Shown in pieces: positions 1-8,697 of a stretch of DNA of 64,000 nucleotides (positions are counted from its first letter, which is position 1; each line of letters begins with the position of its first letter). The stretch lies in contig NZ_JABAEB010000003.1 of the NCBI RefSeq assembly GCF_012584455.1, positions 218,121 through 282,120 on the forward strand, written 5' to 3'. Source of the stretch: Shewanella oncorhynchi (GTDB taxonomy: Bacteria > Pseudomonadota > Gammaproteobacteria > Enterobacterales > Shewanellaceae). Below the pieces are notes generated by a model. It was given only the letters and a program-made list of their open reading frames with translations, had not been told where the DNA came from and ran no database searches. The translations under genes were made by a program, and so were the position numbers.

Positions 1-75
1 GTTGATCAGATGATGGCCGCAGAGCCAGAAGAAGAAAAACAATCAGGCTATTTAGATGGCTCCGATGAGCTATGA
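1..75 (+). CDS. 3' end of an unidentified phage gene (partial)
   Basis: An open frame from the window edge ends with TGA at 73-75 and encodes 24 residues, ending in the acidic stretch SGYLDGSDEL. Its stop overlaps the ATG of the HNH gene (ATGA at 72-75), the usual translational coupling in this operon, which is the main reason to call it real. Too little is present to assign a function; genes at this place in related phages often belong to the lysis or late regulatory module, but that is only positional inference. Confidence 0.5.
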   Translation, partial: VDQMMAAEPEEEKQSGYLDGSDEL

Positions 76-407
76 GTCAAAAACCTAGCTGGCGTGATGA
101 CAAGCGTAAAACCGCTGAACGTGGTTATGGTGGGCGCTGGCAAAAAGCCAGAGAAACATTCTTAAGTCGCCACCCGCTTTGTTGCTTCTGCGAACAAAAA
201 GGCAAGATCACAGCCGCGACAGTCGTGGACCACAAAATCCCGCACCAAGGGGATCAAAAATTATTCTGGGACACCAACAACTGGCAACCGCTTTGTAAGC
301 TTTGCCACGATAGCACTAAAAAAATAATGGAGAATAGAGGGGTAAAGCCTGGCGCTGATGAAAGCGGCAAGCCTACAGACCCTAACCACCATTGGAACAA
401 GTATTGA
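72..407 (+). CDS. Phage HNH endonuclease
   Basis: A 111-residue protein with a basic N-terminus and a zinc-finger type HNH fold. A CxxC pair sits at residues 37-40, the DH dyad at 53-54, Asn at 70 and a second CxxCH at 75-79, matching the Cys4-HNH family. In HK97-like and cos phages an HNH protein next to the terminase is needed for specific cleavage of concatemeric DNA by the terminase complex, and its place directly before the small terminase fits that role. The start overlaps the stop of the preceding frame. All zinc and catalytic residues are present. Confidence 0.9.
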   Translation: MSQKPSWRDDKRKTAERGYGGRWQKARETFLSRHPLCCFCEQKGKITAATVVDHKIPHQGDQKLFWDTNNWQPLCKLCHDSTKKIMENRGVKPGADESGKPTDPNHHWNKY

Positions 408-415
408 GGTGAAAA

Positions 416-928
416 GTGGCAGTAGGAAGAAAATCCATCCCCACTGCGCTCAAGCTAGTTACAGGGAACCCAGGCAAGCGGCCACTCAATAAAAAAGAGC
501 CGAAATTGCAAGCTGGTATTCCTCGCATGCCAGCTCACTTAAGCCCAAGAGCCAAAGCCGCATGGAAGAAGCTCACCCTACTATTAAAAGACATGGGAGT
601 TCTTACCCTTGCCGATGGTATGGCCCTTGAGCGTTTATGTGATGTTTACTCCGAAATCCTTGAGCTCAGAGACGAAATTAAGCAAAACGGCAGAACCTAC
701 CAAAGTATCAAAATCATCGGCGAAAACATCGATGAAGAAACCAAAGAACTTACGCAAGTCGAGCAAATGCTAATGAAGGCTAACCCAGCCGTGCAAATGC
801 TGGCTGATGCCGATCGGCGCTTTAGAGCCTATCTCGTTGAATTTGGGCTAACCCCATCAGCCCGTAGCAAAGTACAGGTAACTGATGGCGCCAAGAAAAA
901 AGACGAAGTCGACGAATTCTTCGGATGA
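416..928 (+). CDS. Phage terminase small subunit (P27 family)
   Basis: A 170-residue protein starting at GTG 416, preceded by GAGGTG at 406-411. The N-terminus (GRKSIPTALKLVTGNPGKRP) is typical of P27-type small terminases. These recognise the packaging site on phage DNA and hand it to the large subunit. The body is largely helical and charged, ending in a Lys/Asp-rich tail. The 3' end overlaps the large subunit start at 885 by 44 bases in another frame, so the two are very likely translated together. Confidence 0.88.
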   Translation: MAVGRKSIPTALKLVTGNPGKRPLNKKEPKLQAGIPRMPAHLSPRAKAAWKKLTLLLKDMGVLTLADGMALERLCDVYSEILELRDEIKQNGRTYQSIKIIGENIDEETKELTQVEQMLMKANPAVQMLADADRRFRAYLVEFGLTPSARSKVQVTDGAKKKDEVDEFFG

Positions 929-2630
929 TATAGAAGATCGCGTCACTCGTTGGGCTAAGCAAGTTGCATCAGGTGAATTCTTAGCGGGACCAGACATCCG
1001 CAACGCCTGTAAACGGCACTTAAAAGACTTAGAAACAGGCCACGAACGTGGCATTTATTTTGACTTAGCCGCAGCAAACCGTGCGATCAGCTTTTTCCCA
1101 AAAGTATTGTGCTTAAGTGGCGGAGATCACGAAGGTAAGCCGTTCCATCTTCTAGATTGGCAAGCCTTTATCGTGGGCTCCTTGTTTGGTTGGAAAGATG
1201 CCGACCATACCCGCCGATTCCGCATGTGTTATGTCGAAAGTGGCAAGGGCTCCGGTAAATCACCGCTTGCAGGGGGAATCGGGCTTTACGGTTTAGTGGC
1301 TGATGGCGAGGCTAGCGCCGAAATTTATGCCGCGGCGACCAAAAAAGATCAGGCCATGGTGTTGTTCCGCGACGCAGTTTCAATGTTTAGGCAGTCGCCG
1401 CAACTTAGTGCAAGGCTAAAACCGTCTGGTACCGCGCAAAACGTGTGGAACCTAGCCTATCTCGAAAAGAACTCATTTTTTAGGCCAATCAGTTCGGACA
1501 ACGGCCAATCAGGCCCACGTCCACACATGGCGCTGATTGACGAAGTTCACGAACACAAGAATAACAACGTCGTTGAAATGATGCGCGCCGGCACCAAAGG
1601 CCGCAAGCAAGCGCTGATCTTCATGATCACCAACTCAGGCCACGACCGCACCAGCGTTTGTTACTCATACCACGAATATGGCAAGGCCATTTGTGCGGGT
1701 ACCAAAGAAGATGATTCATTCTTCGCCTTTATCTGTTCTCTCGATGAAGGTGACGACCCAATCAATGATGAAAGCTGCTGGCCGAAAGCAAACCCGTCAC
1801 TCGGGTATACCTTCACGCACAAATACCTGCGTGAACAGGTTACACAAGCCAAGGGCATGCCAGCCAAAGAGAGCATTGTTCGGCGCTTAAACTTCTGTCA
1901 GTGGGTAGATTCTGCCTCACCTTGGCTATCAGCCGACACATGGACAGATTGTGAAGATGATTTTGATATCAGCGAACTCGTCGGCGAAGAATGCTACGGC
2001 GGACTCGACTTATCAGGTACCCGAGATTTAACGGCATTAGCGCTTTACTTCCCTCGAGTAAAAACTTTATTAGTCGAGTTTTGGACGCCAAAAGACACCT
2101 TGCTTGACCGAGAACGCACCGATAACGTGCCGTATTCATCGTGGTTAAGGAATGGTTTTATCCATGCGCCACCCGGACACGCAGTCGATTACAGCTTTGT
2201 GGCCGAACGCATCGCCGAGCTATCAGCCCAGTTCGAGATAAAAGGCATCGGCTTTGACCAATACCGGATCCACTACCTTGAGCCGGAACTGGCCGAAGCA
2301 AACGTGTTTATCCCGCTGGTTAAGCATGGGCAAGGTTACTACAAGGCGTCAGAGTCAAACCTCTGGATGCCGCGATCAATTGAAGAGTTCGAAAAGCTGA
2401 TCACCAGCAAGCAGATCAGAATCAAAACCAACCCATGCCTAAGGTGGAACGCAGCAAGCGCAGTGCTTGAGGCCGACGCCAAAGACAACCGTATTTTTAC
2501 CAAGAAAAAATCCACAGGCCGCATCGATGGCGTAGTCGCCGCCGCAATGGCAGTGGGAACGGCATTAGAGTCAGATGGCATAGATGATACCGAAGATTGG
2601 TTAGCGGCGATAAAGGACCCAATTTACTAA
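885..2630 (+). CDS. Phage terminase large subunit
   Basis: A 581-residue packaging motor and nuclease. The ATPase part shows Walker A SGKGSGKS at about 119-126 and Walker B MALIDE at about 215-220, followed by the coupling stretch MITNSG near 250. The C-terminal half has the RNase H-like nuclease, seen as the Asp-bearing strand GGLDLSGTRDLTAL, a second acidic site at GFDQYR and a late GRIDGVVA. The length fits the HK97 gp2-like Terminase_1 family. ATG 885 lies inside the small subunit gene. The stop overlaps the next start as TAATG at 2628-2632. Confidence 0.95.
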   Translation: MAPRKKTKSTNSSDDIEDRVTRWAKQVASGEFLAGPDIRNACKRHLKDLETGHERGIYFDLAAANRAISFFPKVLCLSGGDHEGKPFHLLDWQAFIVGSLFGWKDADHTRRFRMCYVESGKGSGKSPLAGGIGLYGLVADGEASAEIYAAATKKDQAMVLFRDAVSMFRQSPQLSARLKPSGTAQNVWNLAYLEKNSFFRPISSDNGQSGPRPHMALIDEVHEHKNNNVVEMMRAGTKGRKQALIFMITNSGHDRTSVCYSYHEYGKAICAGTKEDDSFFAFICSLDEGDDPINDESCWPKANPSLGYTFTHKYLREQVTQAKGMPAKESIVRRLNFCQWVDSASPWLSADTWTDCEDDFDISELVGEECYGGLDLSGTRDLTALALYFPRVKTLLVEFWTPKDTLLDRERTDNVPYSSWLRNGFIHAPPGHAVDYSFVAERIAELSAQFEIKGIGFDQYRIHYLEPELAEANVFIPLVKHGQGYYKASESNLWMPRSIEEFEKLITSKQIRIKTNPCLRWNAASAVLEADAKDNRIFTKKKSTGRIDGVVAAAMAVGTALESDGIDDTEDWLAAIKDPIY

Positions 2631-2791
2631 TGAACACACCACTTGCTCTATTCATTGTCCTAGCGCTCACAGGTTCATTACTGGCTGTCGCAGGCGTTTA
2701 CATCCTTTTTGGGCTTGGCTGGTCATTGCTAGCGGGTTCATTGTTTGCATTCGCTGGCGCTTCATTTTTACGTAAAGGAATGACCGCGTGA
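2630..2791 (+). CDS. Small phage membrane protein
   Basis: A 53-residue protein starting at ATG 2630 (MNTPLALF), coupled to the terminase by TAATG and to the portal by GTGA at 2788-2791. An upstream in-frame start at 2597 would lie inside the terminase gene and is less likely. Residues about 5-47 are almost wholly hydrophobic, enough for two closely spaced transmembrane helices, with a short basic end (LRKGMTA). Small membrane proteins are frequent between terminase and portal genes in siphophages, but their role is unknown. No enzymatic motif is visible. Confidence 0.7.
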   Translation: MNTPLALFIVLALTGSLLAVAGVYILFGLGWSLLAGSLFAFAGASFLRKGMTA

Positions 2792-4086
2792 AACCAACCA
2801 ACTCACTAGGTTCTGTCATTGCGAAAGCCGCTAGCCAGCCATTTGCATCGTTAGATAGTTTTATGGGTAAAACCTTAAGACTCACAGACGGTGATTTTTG
2901 GTCGCAATTAATGGCAACCTCAAAAAGCGGCAAAACGGTTAATGTTAATACCGCTATGCAGCTTGCAGCTGTTTGGGCCTGTGTTCGCCGCATTGCTGAA
3001 ACCGTTGCAATGCTGCCATTGGGGTTATACGAGCGCCAAAGTGACGGCGGCAGCATAAAGCTTCAAAGTAGTCTATCGAATGTGTTAAGCCTTAAGCCAA
3101 ATGCAGATATGACTGCAATGCAGTTTTGGGAGGCTGTCATTGCCTCATTACTGCTAAAGGGTAATGCATTCATTGAGATCCACCGTTCAGGTTCAGACAT
3201 TATCGCACTCGATTTCCTTATGCCGCACCGCATGGATATCGATCTCGCCGACAACGGCAGCCTAGTGTATTGGTACACACCTAGAAAGGGTAAAAAGCGT
3301 CAAATCGAAAAGCAAAACATGATGCACATTCCCGCATTCTCGCTCGATGGTTTGATTGGCTTATCGACAATTTCCTATGGTGCCAATGTATTTGGTGGTG
3401 CTATGTCAGCCGAAGATGTTAGCGCCAATACCTTTAAAAATGGGATGACAAAAACAGTCGCCTTCAAGGTAGATCGCATATTAAAACCTGAGCAGCGCGC
3501 AGAATTTCGTGAATATGTAAAAACTATCACTGGCGCAATGAACGCTGGCAAATCCCCCGTACTTGAGCAAGGTGTTACCCCTGAGTTGATCGGCATCAAC
3601 CCGATTGATGCCCAGTTACTCGAGTCGCGAAACTACAGCGTAGAAGAAATATGCCGCTGGTTTTTAGTGGACCCTTCATTAATTGGTTTTGGTGGTAAAG
3701 ATAGCAACTGGGGTACAGGGTTAGAGCAGAAGATGATCGGCTTTGTCACCTTAACCTTATCGACTTGGATTTGCCGTATTGAGCAGTCAATTAATATCAA
3801 TTTACTGACTCCAGAACAACGTCAAAAGCAATACGCAAAATATAACCTTGAAGCCCTACTTCGTGGCGATAGCGCATCACGGGCAGAGTTCTACAGCAAA
3901 ATGACTCAAAACGGCATTTATACCCGTGACGACTGCCGCGTTAAAGAAAACTTACCGCGCCGTGGCGGCAACGCCGATGTGTTAACTGTTCAAACCAACT
4001 TAGCCCCCATTGATCAGTTGGGTGCTCAATCTGAATCTGCAAAAGTACAAGCCGCATTAAATAGCTGGCTTAATCAAGACAATTAG
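2788..4086 (+). CDS. Phage portal protein (HK97 family)
   Basis: A 432-residue portal protein starting at GTG 2788, overlapping the previous stop. It has the family's typical early segment (NVNTAMQLAAVWACVRRIAE), the block MLPLGLYER, and the mid region with VEEICRWFLVDPSLIGF. Twelve copies would form the ring at one capsid vertex through which DNA is packed and to which the connector and tail attach. It stands in the canonical order terminase - portal - protease - capsid. No truncation is apparent. Confidence 0.95.
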   Translation: MKPTNSLGSVIAKAASQPFASLDSFMGKTLRLTDGDFWSQLMATSKSGKTVNVNTAMQLAAVWACVRRIAETVAMLPLGLYERQSDGGSIKLQSSLSNVLSLKPNADMTAMQFWEAVIASLLLKGNAFIEIHRSGSDIIALDFLMPHRMDIDLADNGSLVYWYTPRKGKKRQIEKQNMMHIPAFSLDGLIGLSTISYGANVFGGAMSAEDVSANTFKNGMTKTVAFKVDRILKPEQRAEFREYVKTITGAMNAGKSPVLEQGVTPELIGINPIDAQLLESRNYSVEEICRWFLVDPSLIGFGGKDSNWGTGLEQKMIGFVTLTLSTWICRIEQSININLLTPEQRQKQYAKYNLEALLRGDSASRAEFYSKMTQNGIYTRDDCRVKENLPRRGGNADVLTVQTNLAPIDQLGAQSESAKVQAALNSWLNQDN

Positions 4087-4095
4087 GGGTAAACC

Positions 4096-4950
4096 ATGCC
4101 ATTTCCAAAAAGCTTCTCGCAGAGCGGAGTGCGCTGCGATATTTCTCCGCGCGCGCAAGAGCTGTGGAACCCAGCGATTCAGGCCGCGGTTGAAAACACT
4201 GAATCTACCATTACGGTTTACGGCATCATTGGCGAGGACTGGTATGGCGAAGGCGTCACACTGAAGCGTATCGATGCTGCGCTACGCAGTATCGGCGCAG
4301 ATAAAGATGTGACCGTCTACATCAATTCTCCTGGTGGCGATATGTTCGAAGGTATCGCCATTTATAACCGCTTGCTTGAGCACAAAGGTAAAGTGACCAC
4401 CAAAGTGCTTGGCCTTGCTGCTTCTGCTGCATCCGTCATTTACATGGCTGGTGCTGATGATGCGCGCTTTGTCGCCAGCTCTGCCTTTCTGATGATCCAC
4501 AACTGCTGGGTATTTGCCATCGGTAACCGCCATGCATTGCGAAACATTGCTGATGACATGGAAGAATTCGATGCTGCCATGGTCGATTTGTATGTTGAAG
4601 GCAGTGGGCAGAGTGAAAAAGCCATAGCAACCATGATGGATGAAGAAACCTTTATCCGCGGAAAAAAGGCCGTAGAACTTGGCTTTGCGGCTGGCACCTT
4701 ATCCGCTGCTGAAATTGGCGAATCAACCGACAACACCAGCGCGAACTCACTACGAAAAGTCGATGCCGCTATGGCAAAAGCAGGCGTTCCGCGCAGTGAA
4801 CGCCGTCAACTATTGCAAGATTTAAAGTCCAGTACGCCGAGCGCTGCTGGCGGCATCACGCTAAATGCTGATGTGTCCGATACGCAAAACGCTGTCGCCC
4901 CCGATCTAACTGCGTTAATCAACGCATCAAACACCATTTTATCTAAATAA
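4096..4950 (+). CDS. Head maturation protease (ClpP-like, S14)
   Basis: A 284-residue serine protease. Residues about 38-185 form a ClpP fold: YINSPGGD at 75-82, the nucleophile Ser110 in GLAASAAS, and the catalytic His135 in MIHN. The remaining C-terminal part is Ser/Asn-rich and probably a scaffold-like or capsid-tethering tail. In HK97-type phages the prohead protease removes the N-terminal delta domain of the capsid protein after shell assembly. It lies between portal and capsid genes, 12 bases before the capsid start, which supports this function. Confidence 0.94.
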   Translation: MPFPKSFSQSGVRCDISPRAQELWNPAIQAAVENTESTITVYGIIGEDWYGEGVTLKRIDAALRSIGADKDVTVYINSPGGDMFEGIAIYNRLLEHKGKVTTKVLGLAASAASVIYMAGADDARFVASSAFLMIHNCWVFAIGNRHALRNIADDMEEFDAAMVDLYVEGSGQSEKAIATMMDEETFIRGKKAVELGFAAGTLSAAEIGESTDNTSANSLRKVDAAMAKAGVPRSERRQLLQDLKSSTPSAAGGITLNADVSDTQNAVAPDLTALINASNTILSK

Positions 4951-4962
4951 CTGGAGGCGATT

Positions 4963-6153
4963 ATGCCAAACCCAAATTTTGAAAAACAAGTAGAAGAATT
5001 AGGTGCCAATCTAACCAAGATTGGTGATCAAATTAAATCGGCGGCAGAAGAAACCAATAAGCAGATCAAGGCTTCTGGTGAAATGCATGCCGAAACCCGC
5101 GATAAGGTCGATAAGCTGCTGTTAGAACAGGGTGCCTTGCAAGCTCGCTTGCAAGAAGCTGAACAAAAGCTGCTTAAAGGTCCACAAAGTCAGCAAGAAG
5201 AATATGAGCCGTCGATCGGTGAGCGTGTGGCAAAACTTAAGGATGATGAAAGTTTTAATAGCTCATTCCGTGGTAGTCGCCGTGTGCAAATGCCGCGGTC
5301 AGCCATTACCTCTGCAACAGGTTCAGGTGCCGCCTTAGTTCGCCCTGATCGTATGGCAGGTATTATTGGCGGGCCTCAGCGCCGATTAACCATTCGAGAT
5401 TTAGTCGCGCCAGGACAAACAGAAAGCAATAGTATCGAATATGTGAAGGAGTCTGGCTTTACCAATAATGCCGCTCCAACGGCTGAAAATACTCAAAAAC
5501 CCTACTCAGAAATTACTTTCAGTTTAGTGAGTGCTGCAGTTCGTACCATTCCTCACTTGTTTAAAGCTAGCCGTCAGATATTGGATGATGCTAAACAATT
5601 ACAAAGCTATATCGATGCTCGTGCGCGTTACGGTTTAATGCTTGCTGAAGAGACACAACTGCTGTACGGCAACAATACTGGCGCTAACCTGCACGGCATT
5701 ATCACACAGGCAAGCGCTTACGTTAAACCAACGGGTGCAACGGTTGATACCGAGCAGCATATTGACCGAATCCGCTTAGCCTTGCTACAAGCTGCTTTAG
5801 CGGAATACGCTGCCGATGGTATCGTGCTGAACCCAATTGATTGGGCGGTGATCGAAATGCTCAAAGACAGCAACAAAAACTACTTAATCGGTAAGCCGCA
5901 AGGGCAAACTAGCCCAACCTTGTGGAACCGCCCGGTCGTAGAAACTCAATCGATTGTGCAAAACGAGTTCTTAGTCGGTGCCTTCCAAATGGGCGCGCAG
6001 ATCTACGACCGTAGCGAAATTGAAGTCTTAATCTCTACCGAGAACGACAAAGACTTTGAGTTAAACATGGTGACTATCCGTGCTGAAGAACGTTTAGCAC
6101 TTGCGGTTTATCGTCCTGAAGCGTTTGTCACTGGCGATTTCACTTTCGCCTAA
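4963..6153 (+). CDS. Major capsid protein (HK97 family)
   Basis: A 396-residue protein with a good ribosome site (GGAGG at 4952-4956). Residues 1 to about 100 are a charged coiled coil (heptads with EELGANLTKIGDQIK), the delta or scaffolding domain that the protease encoded just upstream should remove. The mature HK97 fold starts around residue 105-120, after a basic stretch (RGSRRVQMPRSA), and includes the VREIN-like core and the C-terminal ERLALAVYRPEAFV typical of the family. A strong intrinsic terminator follows, as expected for the most abundant virion protein. Confidence 0.96.
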   Translation: MPNPNFEKQVEELGANLTKIGDQIKSAAEETNKQIKASGEMHAETRDKVDKLLLEQGALQARLQEAEQKLLKGPQSQQEEYEPSIGERVAKLKDDESFNSSFRGSRRVQMPRSAITSATGSGAALVRPDRMAGIIGGPQRRLTIRDLVAPGQTESNSIEYVKESGFTNNAAPTAENTQKPYSEITFSLVSAAVRTIPHLFKASRQILDDAKQLQSYIDARARYGLMLAEETQLLYGNNTGANLHGIITQASAYVKPTGATVDTEQHIDRIRLALLQAALAEYAADGIVLNPIDWAVIEMLKDSNKNYLIGKPQGQTSPTLWNRPVVETQSIVQNEFLVGAFQMGAQIYDRSEIEVLISTENDKDFELNMVTIRAEERLALAVYRPEAFVTGDFTFA

Positions 6154-6188
6154 CAGCGCAAAATCACTTAACTGATAACTAAAAGCAA

Positions 6189-6220
6189 AAAGGCCGAATA
6201 TCTTCGGCCTTTGTCGTTTT
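6189..6220 (+). terminator. Intrinsic terminator after capsid gene
   Basis: A perfect 10-bp stem (6189-6198 with 6203-6212, AAAGGCCGAA) and TATC loop is followed by a mixed T-rich tract. It would reduce transcription into the distal head genes after the capsid gene. Confidence 0.8.
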
Positions 6221-6249
6221 TATCAATACCAATTTATAGGAGCAATACC

Positions 6250-6594
6250 ATGGCTAAAGTTCTCGCCATTGCACTTAAGTCCTTTTACTTTGAAAAGGAA
6301 GTAAAAACCCGCGCATCAAAACCATTTAAAGTTGATGAACATCATTTTAATGAGTTAAAGCACAACAAATTAGTCGATCACGCACCGGAAGAAAAAACAG
6401 AAGAAGCAGATGCTAAGGCCGTTGCAGAAGCTGAAGCCAAGGCAAAAGAAGAAGCAGATGCTAAGGCCGCTGCAGAAGCTGAAGCCAAGGCAAAAGAAGC
6501 AGATGCTAAGGCCGCTGCAGAAGCTGAAGCCAAGGCAAAAGAAGAAGCAGATGCTAAGGCCGCTGCCGCTGCTGCAAAAAAAGCTAAAGCTTAA
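6250..6594 (+). CDS. Hypothetical phage protein with Ala/Glu/Lys repeats
   Basis: A 114-residue protein starting at ATG 6250 (MAKVLAIALKSF) with AGGAGC at 6238-6243; an upstream in-frame start at 6211 lies inside the terminator and is unlikely. Residues 1-45 are a compact basic domain (FYFEKEVKTRASKPFKVDEH) that resembles the short DUF7210-type phage domain, a tentative match. Residues 52-107 are nearly four tandem copies of a 15-16 residue unit EADAKAAAEAEAKAKE, expected to form a long single alpha-helix. It stands between capsid and connector genes, so a head-associated role is possible, but none is established. Confidence 0.75.
   Translation: MAKVLAIALKSFYFEKEVKTRASKPFKVDEHHFNELKHNKLVDHAPEEKTEEADAKAVAEAEAKAKEEADAKAAAEAEAKAKEADAKAAAEAEAKAKEEADAKAAAAAAKKAKA
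6403..6570 (+). repeat. In-frame 48-bp tandem repeat in the helical tail
   Basis: Three and a half copies of a 48-base unit, one shortened to 45 bases, each beginning GAAGCAGATGCTAAGGCC. Copies differ by only a few bases, so the array is young and likely to vary in copy number between relatives. Confidence 0.85.
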
Positions 6595-6615
6595 TCAGTT
6601 ATTCAGGAGTCCTCA

Positions 6616-6912
6616 GTGAGCACCATTTCCCTAGAGCAAGCCAAGCAATTTCTTGACGTTATCCACGATGAGGATGATGCCAAACTGCAATTATTGCTCA
6701 ATGCCGCCGAGGATGAAGCCTGTCAATTTATGGGAAGGGAATCCCTTACTATTCTGCTTGATGAAACGACTGCAGAGCTGCCAGCAAGTATCACTATGGG
6801 CGTAATGATTTTACTGCAAGCAAACTATCAAGCAACACCAGAAGATGCGGCAAAACTGCGCAAAGCAGCAGAAATAAAATTAACGCCATATCGAATAGGT
6901 TGGGGCATCTAA
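6616..6912 (+). CDS. Head-tail connector protein (gp6-like)
   Basis: A 98-residue protein starting at GTG 6616 with CAGGAGT at 6604-6610. The pattern ISLEQAKQFLDVIHDEDDAKLQ, with a following helix that ends ...CQFMGR, is typical of phage gp6-like DNA-packaging and connector proteins that form a ring below the portal. The gene order portal-protease-capsid-gp6 supports it. Its TAA overlaps the next ATG (TAATG at 6910-6914). Confidence 0.85.
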   Translation: MSTISLEQAKQFLDVIHDEDDAKLQLLLNAAEDEACQFMGRESLTILLDETTAELPASITMGVMILLQANYQATPEDAAKLRKAAEIKLTPYRIGWGI

Positions 6913-7274
6913 TGCTAGCTCATCGTTTACGTCATCGGGTGCATATTCAACAACCGATAATAACTCAGGATCCCCAATCAGGTGGTGATCTCATCGAATG
7001 GCAAACCCTCATGTTAGGGGTAAAACCTCTCGATAAGCTCGCTGCAGAAGTATTAACAGGGGCTGGTCGCGAGTTTTATGCCGCAGATGCCAAGCAAGCT
7101 GAAACCAGCGCAAGAATTAATTTTCGTTGGTTCCCCATTGATTTAAGCCTCTTATACCAATGCCGCATTTTATGGGATGGCAGAACCTACAATATCCAAT
7201 CGGTAGAAACCGACATAACAGGGCGTCAAGAGTGGCGGTTACGCTGCAAAGATGGCGTTAATCAGGGGCTTTAA
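6912..7274 (+). CDS. Head closure / head-tail adaptor protein
   Basis: A 120-residue protein starting at ATG 6912 (MLAHRLRHRVHIQQP), coupled to the gp6-like gene. An earlier in-frame start at 6900 is possible but would overlap more. The N-terminal RLRHRVHIQQP followed by a beta-rich body and the C-terminal RTYNIQSVETDITGRQEWRLRC match the SPP1 gp16 / head-tail joining family, which closes the portal channel and docks the tail. Assigned from these patterns and the position between the gp6-like and gp10-like genes. Confidence 0.87.
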   Translation: MLAHRLRHRVHIQQPIITQDPQSGGDLIEWQTLMLGVKPLDKLAAEVLTGAGREFYAADAKQAETSARINFRWFPIDLSLLYQCRILWDGRTYNIQSVETDITGRQEWRLRCKDGVNQGL

Positions 7275-7275
7275 G

Positions 7276-7740
7276 ATGGCCGCAAAATTCGATTTCAGTC
7301 TCATTGGCTTAAAAGAAGTTAAAGCCAAAATGAACAAGGTTAGCCAAACCGTGCTTGATACGGGGACACGTACCGCGCTGCGCAAAGCCGCTGGCATAGT
7401 TAAAAAAGCGGCTCAAGAAAATTCGCTCAATGTGGACGATCCTAAAACAGGTAGGCGCATTCGCGACAACGTCACACTGCAGTTTGCTAGCCGGCTATTT
7501 CAACGCGAAGGCGTGATCATGTATCGAGTGGGTATCGCCACTAATCGCGGACGTATTCCAACCCCGAACGCCGACGAGGGTGCGCGCGGTAATACTCCAC
7601 ACTGGCATTTAGTCGAGTTCGGTACCGAACACGCTCAAGCACAGCCATTTATGCGCCCAGCACTGGCCAATAACATCAATCAAGTGATCGGCCGTTTTAC
7701 GGTTGAATTTGATAAAGAACTCGATAAGGCACTTTCATGA
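7276..7740 (+). CDS. Tail completion protein (HK97 gp10 family)
   Basis: A 154-residue protein starting at ATG 7276, one base after the previous stop; an in-frame ATG at 7252 would lie inside the previous gene. FSLIGLKEVKAKMNKVSQT at the start and HWHLVEFGTEHAQAQPFMRPAL near the C-terminus are hallmarks of the HK97 gp10 family, in which the xxFGT...PFxRPA motif is nearly invariant. These proteins form the tail terminator or completion interface. Its stop overlaps the next start (ATGA at 7737-7740). Confidence 0.9.
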   Translation: MAAKFDFSLIGLKEVKAKMNKVSQTVLDTGTRTALRKAAGIVKKAAQENSLNVDDPKTGRRIRDNVTLQFASRLFQREGVIMYRVGIATNRGRIPTPNADEGARGNTPHWHLVEFGTEHAQAQPFMRPALANNINQVIGRFTVEFDKELDKALS

Positions 7741-8105
7741 GTATGGCGCCCATTTTTGTCGTGTGCCGAGCAAGCACTGCGGTAACTGATTTACTCGGTA
7801 CCAATCCCACAAGGCTTTATCCATTTGGCCAAGCACCGCAAAACGTAGCCAAACCTTATGCGGTTTGGCAGGTGATCGGGGGTAGCCCTGAAAACTATAT
7901 CTCAGGCCGACCCGATACCGACACTTTTGCACTGCAAGTTGATGTGTATGCCGATTCAGGAAATTCGGCTAATGATGTGGGTGATGCAATTCGCTTCGCC
8001 ACTGAATTAGAGGCGCATACCACCAATTACAACGGTGACAGTCGCGACAAAGAAACAGGCAATTATCGTCACAGCTTTGACATCGATTGGATAGTCACAC
8101 GCTAG
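7737..8105 (+). CDS. Tail terminator-like protein (DUF3168)
   Basis: A 122-residue protein starting at ATG 7737, overlapping the gp10-like stop. The motif RLYPFGQAPQNVAKPYAVWQVI followed by a strand block with ALQVDVYADS is typical of DUF3168 proteins, the lambda gpU-like tail terminators that cap the tail tube and bind the head. Operon position directly before the tail tube gene supports it. A strong terminator follows. Confidence 0.85.
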   Translation: MSMAPIFVVCRASTAVTDLLGTNPTRLYPFGQAPQNVAKPYAVWQVIGGSPENYISGRPDTDTFALQVDVYADSGNSANDVGDAIRFATELEAHTTNYNGDSRDKETGNYRHSFDIDWIVTR

Positions 8106-8130
8106 CCCACTAAAACCATTTCATAAAACC

Positions 8131-8160
8131 AAAAGCCTCTGCAACCGCAGGGGCTTTTTT
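8131..8160 (+). terminator. Intrinsic terminator before tail tube gene
   Basis: A 12-bp stem (8131-8142 with 8147-8158, AAAAGCCTCTGC, one G-T pair), AACC loop and a run of six T. Confidence 0.85.
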
Positions 8161-8195
8161 GTATCTGCCGCAAGGCTATTGTTAGGAGCACACAC

Positions 8196-8669
8196 ATGAG
8201 TATGAAAACACAGGGCACCCAGCTCTATGCAATCGATCCGGCAGATGATTCCATTTTAGGCGTCATCGCGGTGACCAGTATTGATGGCATTGACAGCCCA
8301 GTTGATCCAATCGAAACCACCCCATTAGAAGCCATGGCCCGTGAGTTTGTGGCAGGTTTGAAATCACCTGGCGCGGCCACGTTTGGTATCAACATCGACC
8401 CACGAATTCCAAGCCACCTACGCCTGCACCAAATTAAAACCGCAGGTACAACCATTAAGTGGGCGATTGGTTTTAGTGATGCTGTTGGTACTCCGCCAAC
8501 TGTCACCACTAAAGAATTCACCTTACCCACAACCCGTACTTGGATCACCTTCGAAGGTTTCATGACGGCCTATCCATTTACGTTTGCACAAAACGATGTG
8601 GTTAAGTCCACTATCGGCATTCAGGTATCAGGCGATCCGATTCTAGTGCCTGCCGCCGTAACGCCTTAA
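8196..8669 (+). CDS. Major tail tube protein
   Basis: A 157-residue protein with AGGAG at 8183-8187. Early GTQLYAIDPADDSILGVIAVTSIDG, a central FGINIDP strand and a C-terminal FEGFMTAYPFTFAQNDVV fit the lambda gpV/HK97-type tail tube family, which stacks as hexamers to build the flexible tail. It stands just before the tail chaperones and tape measure gene and is bracketed by terminators on both sides, as is common for a highly expressed tube gene. No C-terminal Ig-like decoration domain is present. Confidence 0.87.
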   Translation: MSMKTQGTQLYAIDPADDSILGVIAVTSIDGIDSPVDPIETTPLEAMAREFVAGLKSPGAATFGINIDPRIPSHLRLHQIKTAGTTIKWAIGFSDAVGTPPTVTTKEFTLPTTRTWITFEGFMTAYPFTFAQNDVVKSTIGIQVSGDPILVPAAVTP

Positions 8670-8697
8670 TCATAGGCACGCCTGATTAACTTAAATT

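Noticed and set aside
6211..6249. Upstream start for the helical repeat protein
   Set aside because: It would begin inside the terminator hairpin; ATG 6250 has a proper ribosome site.
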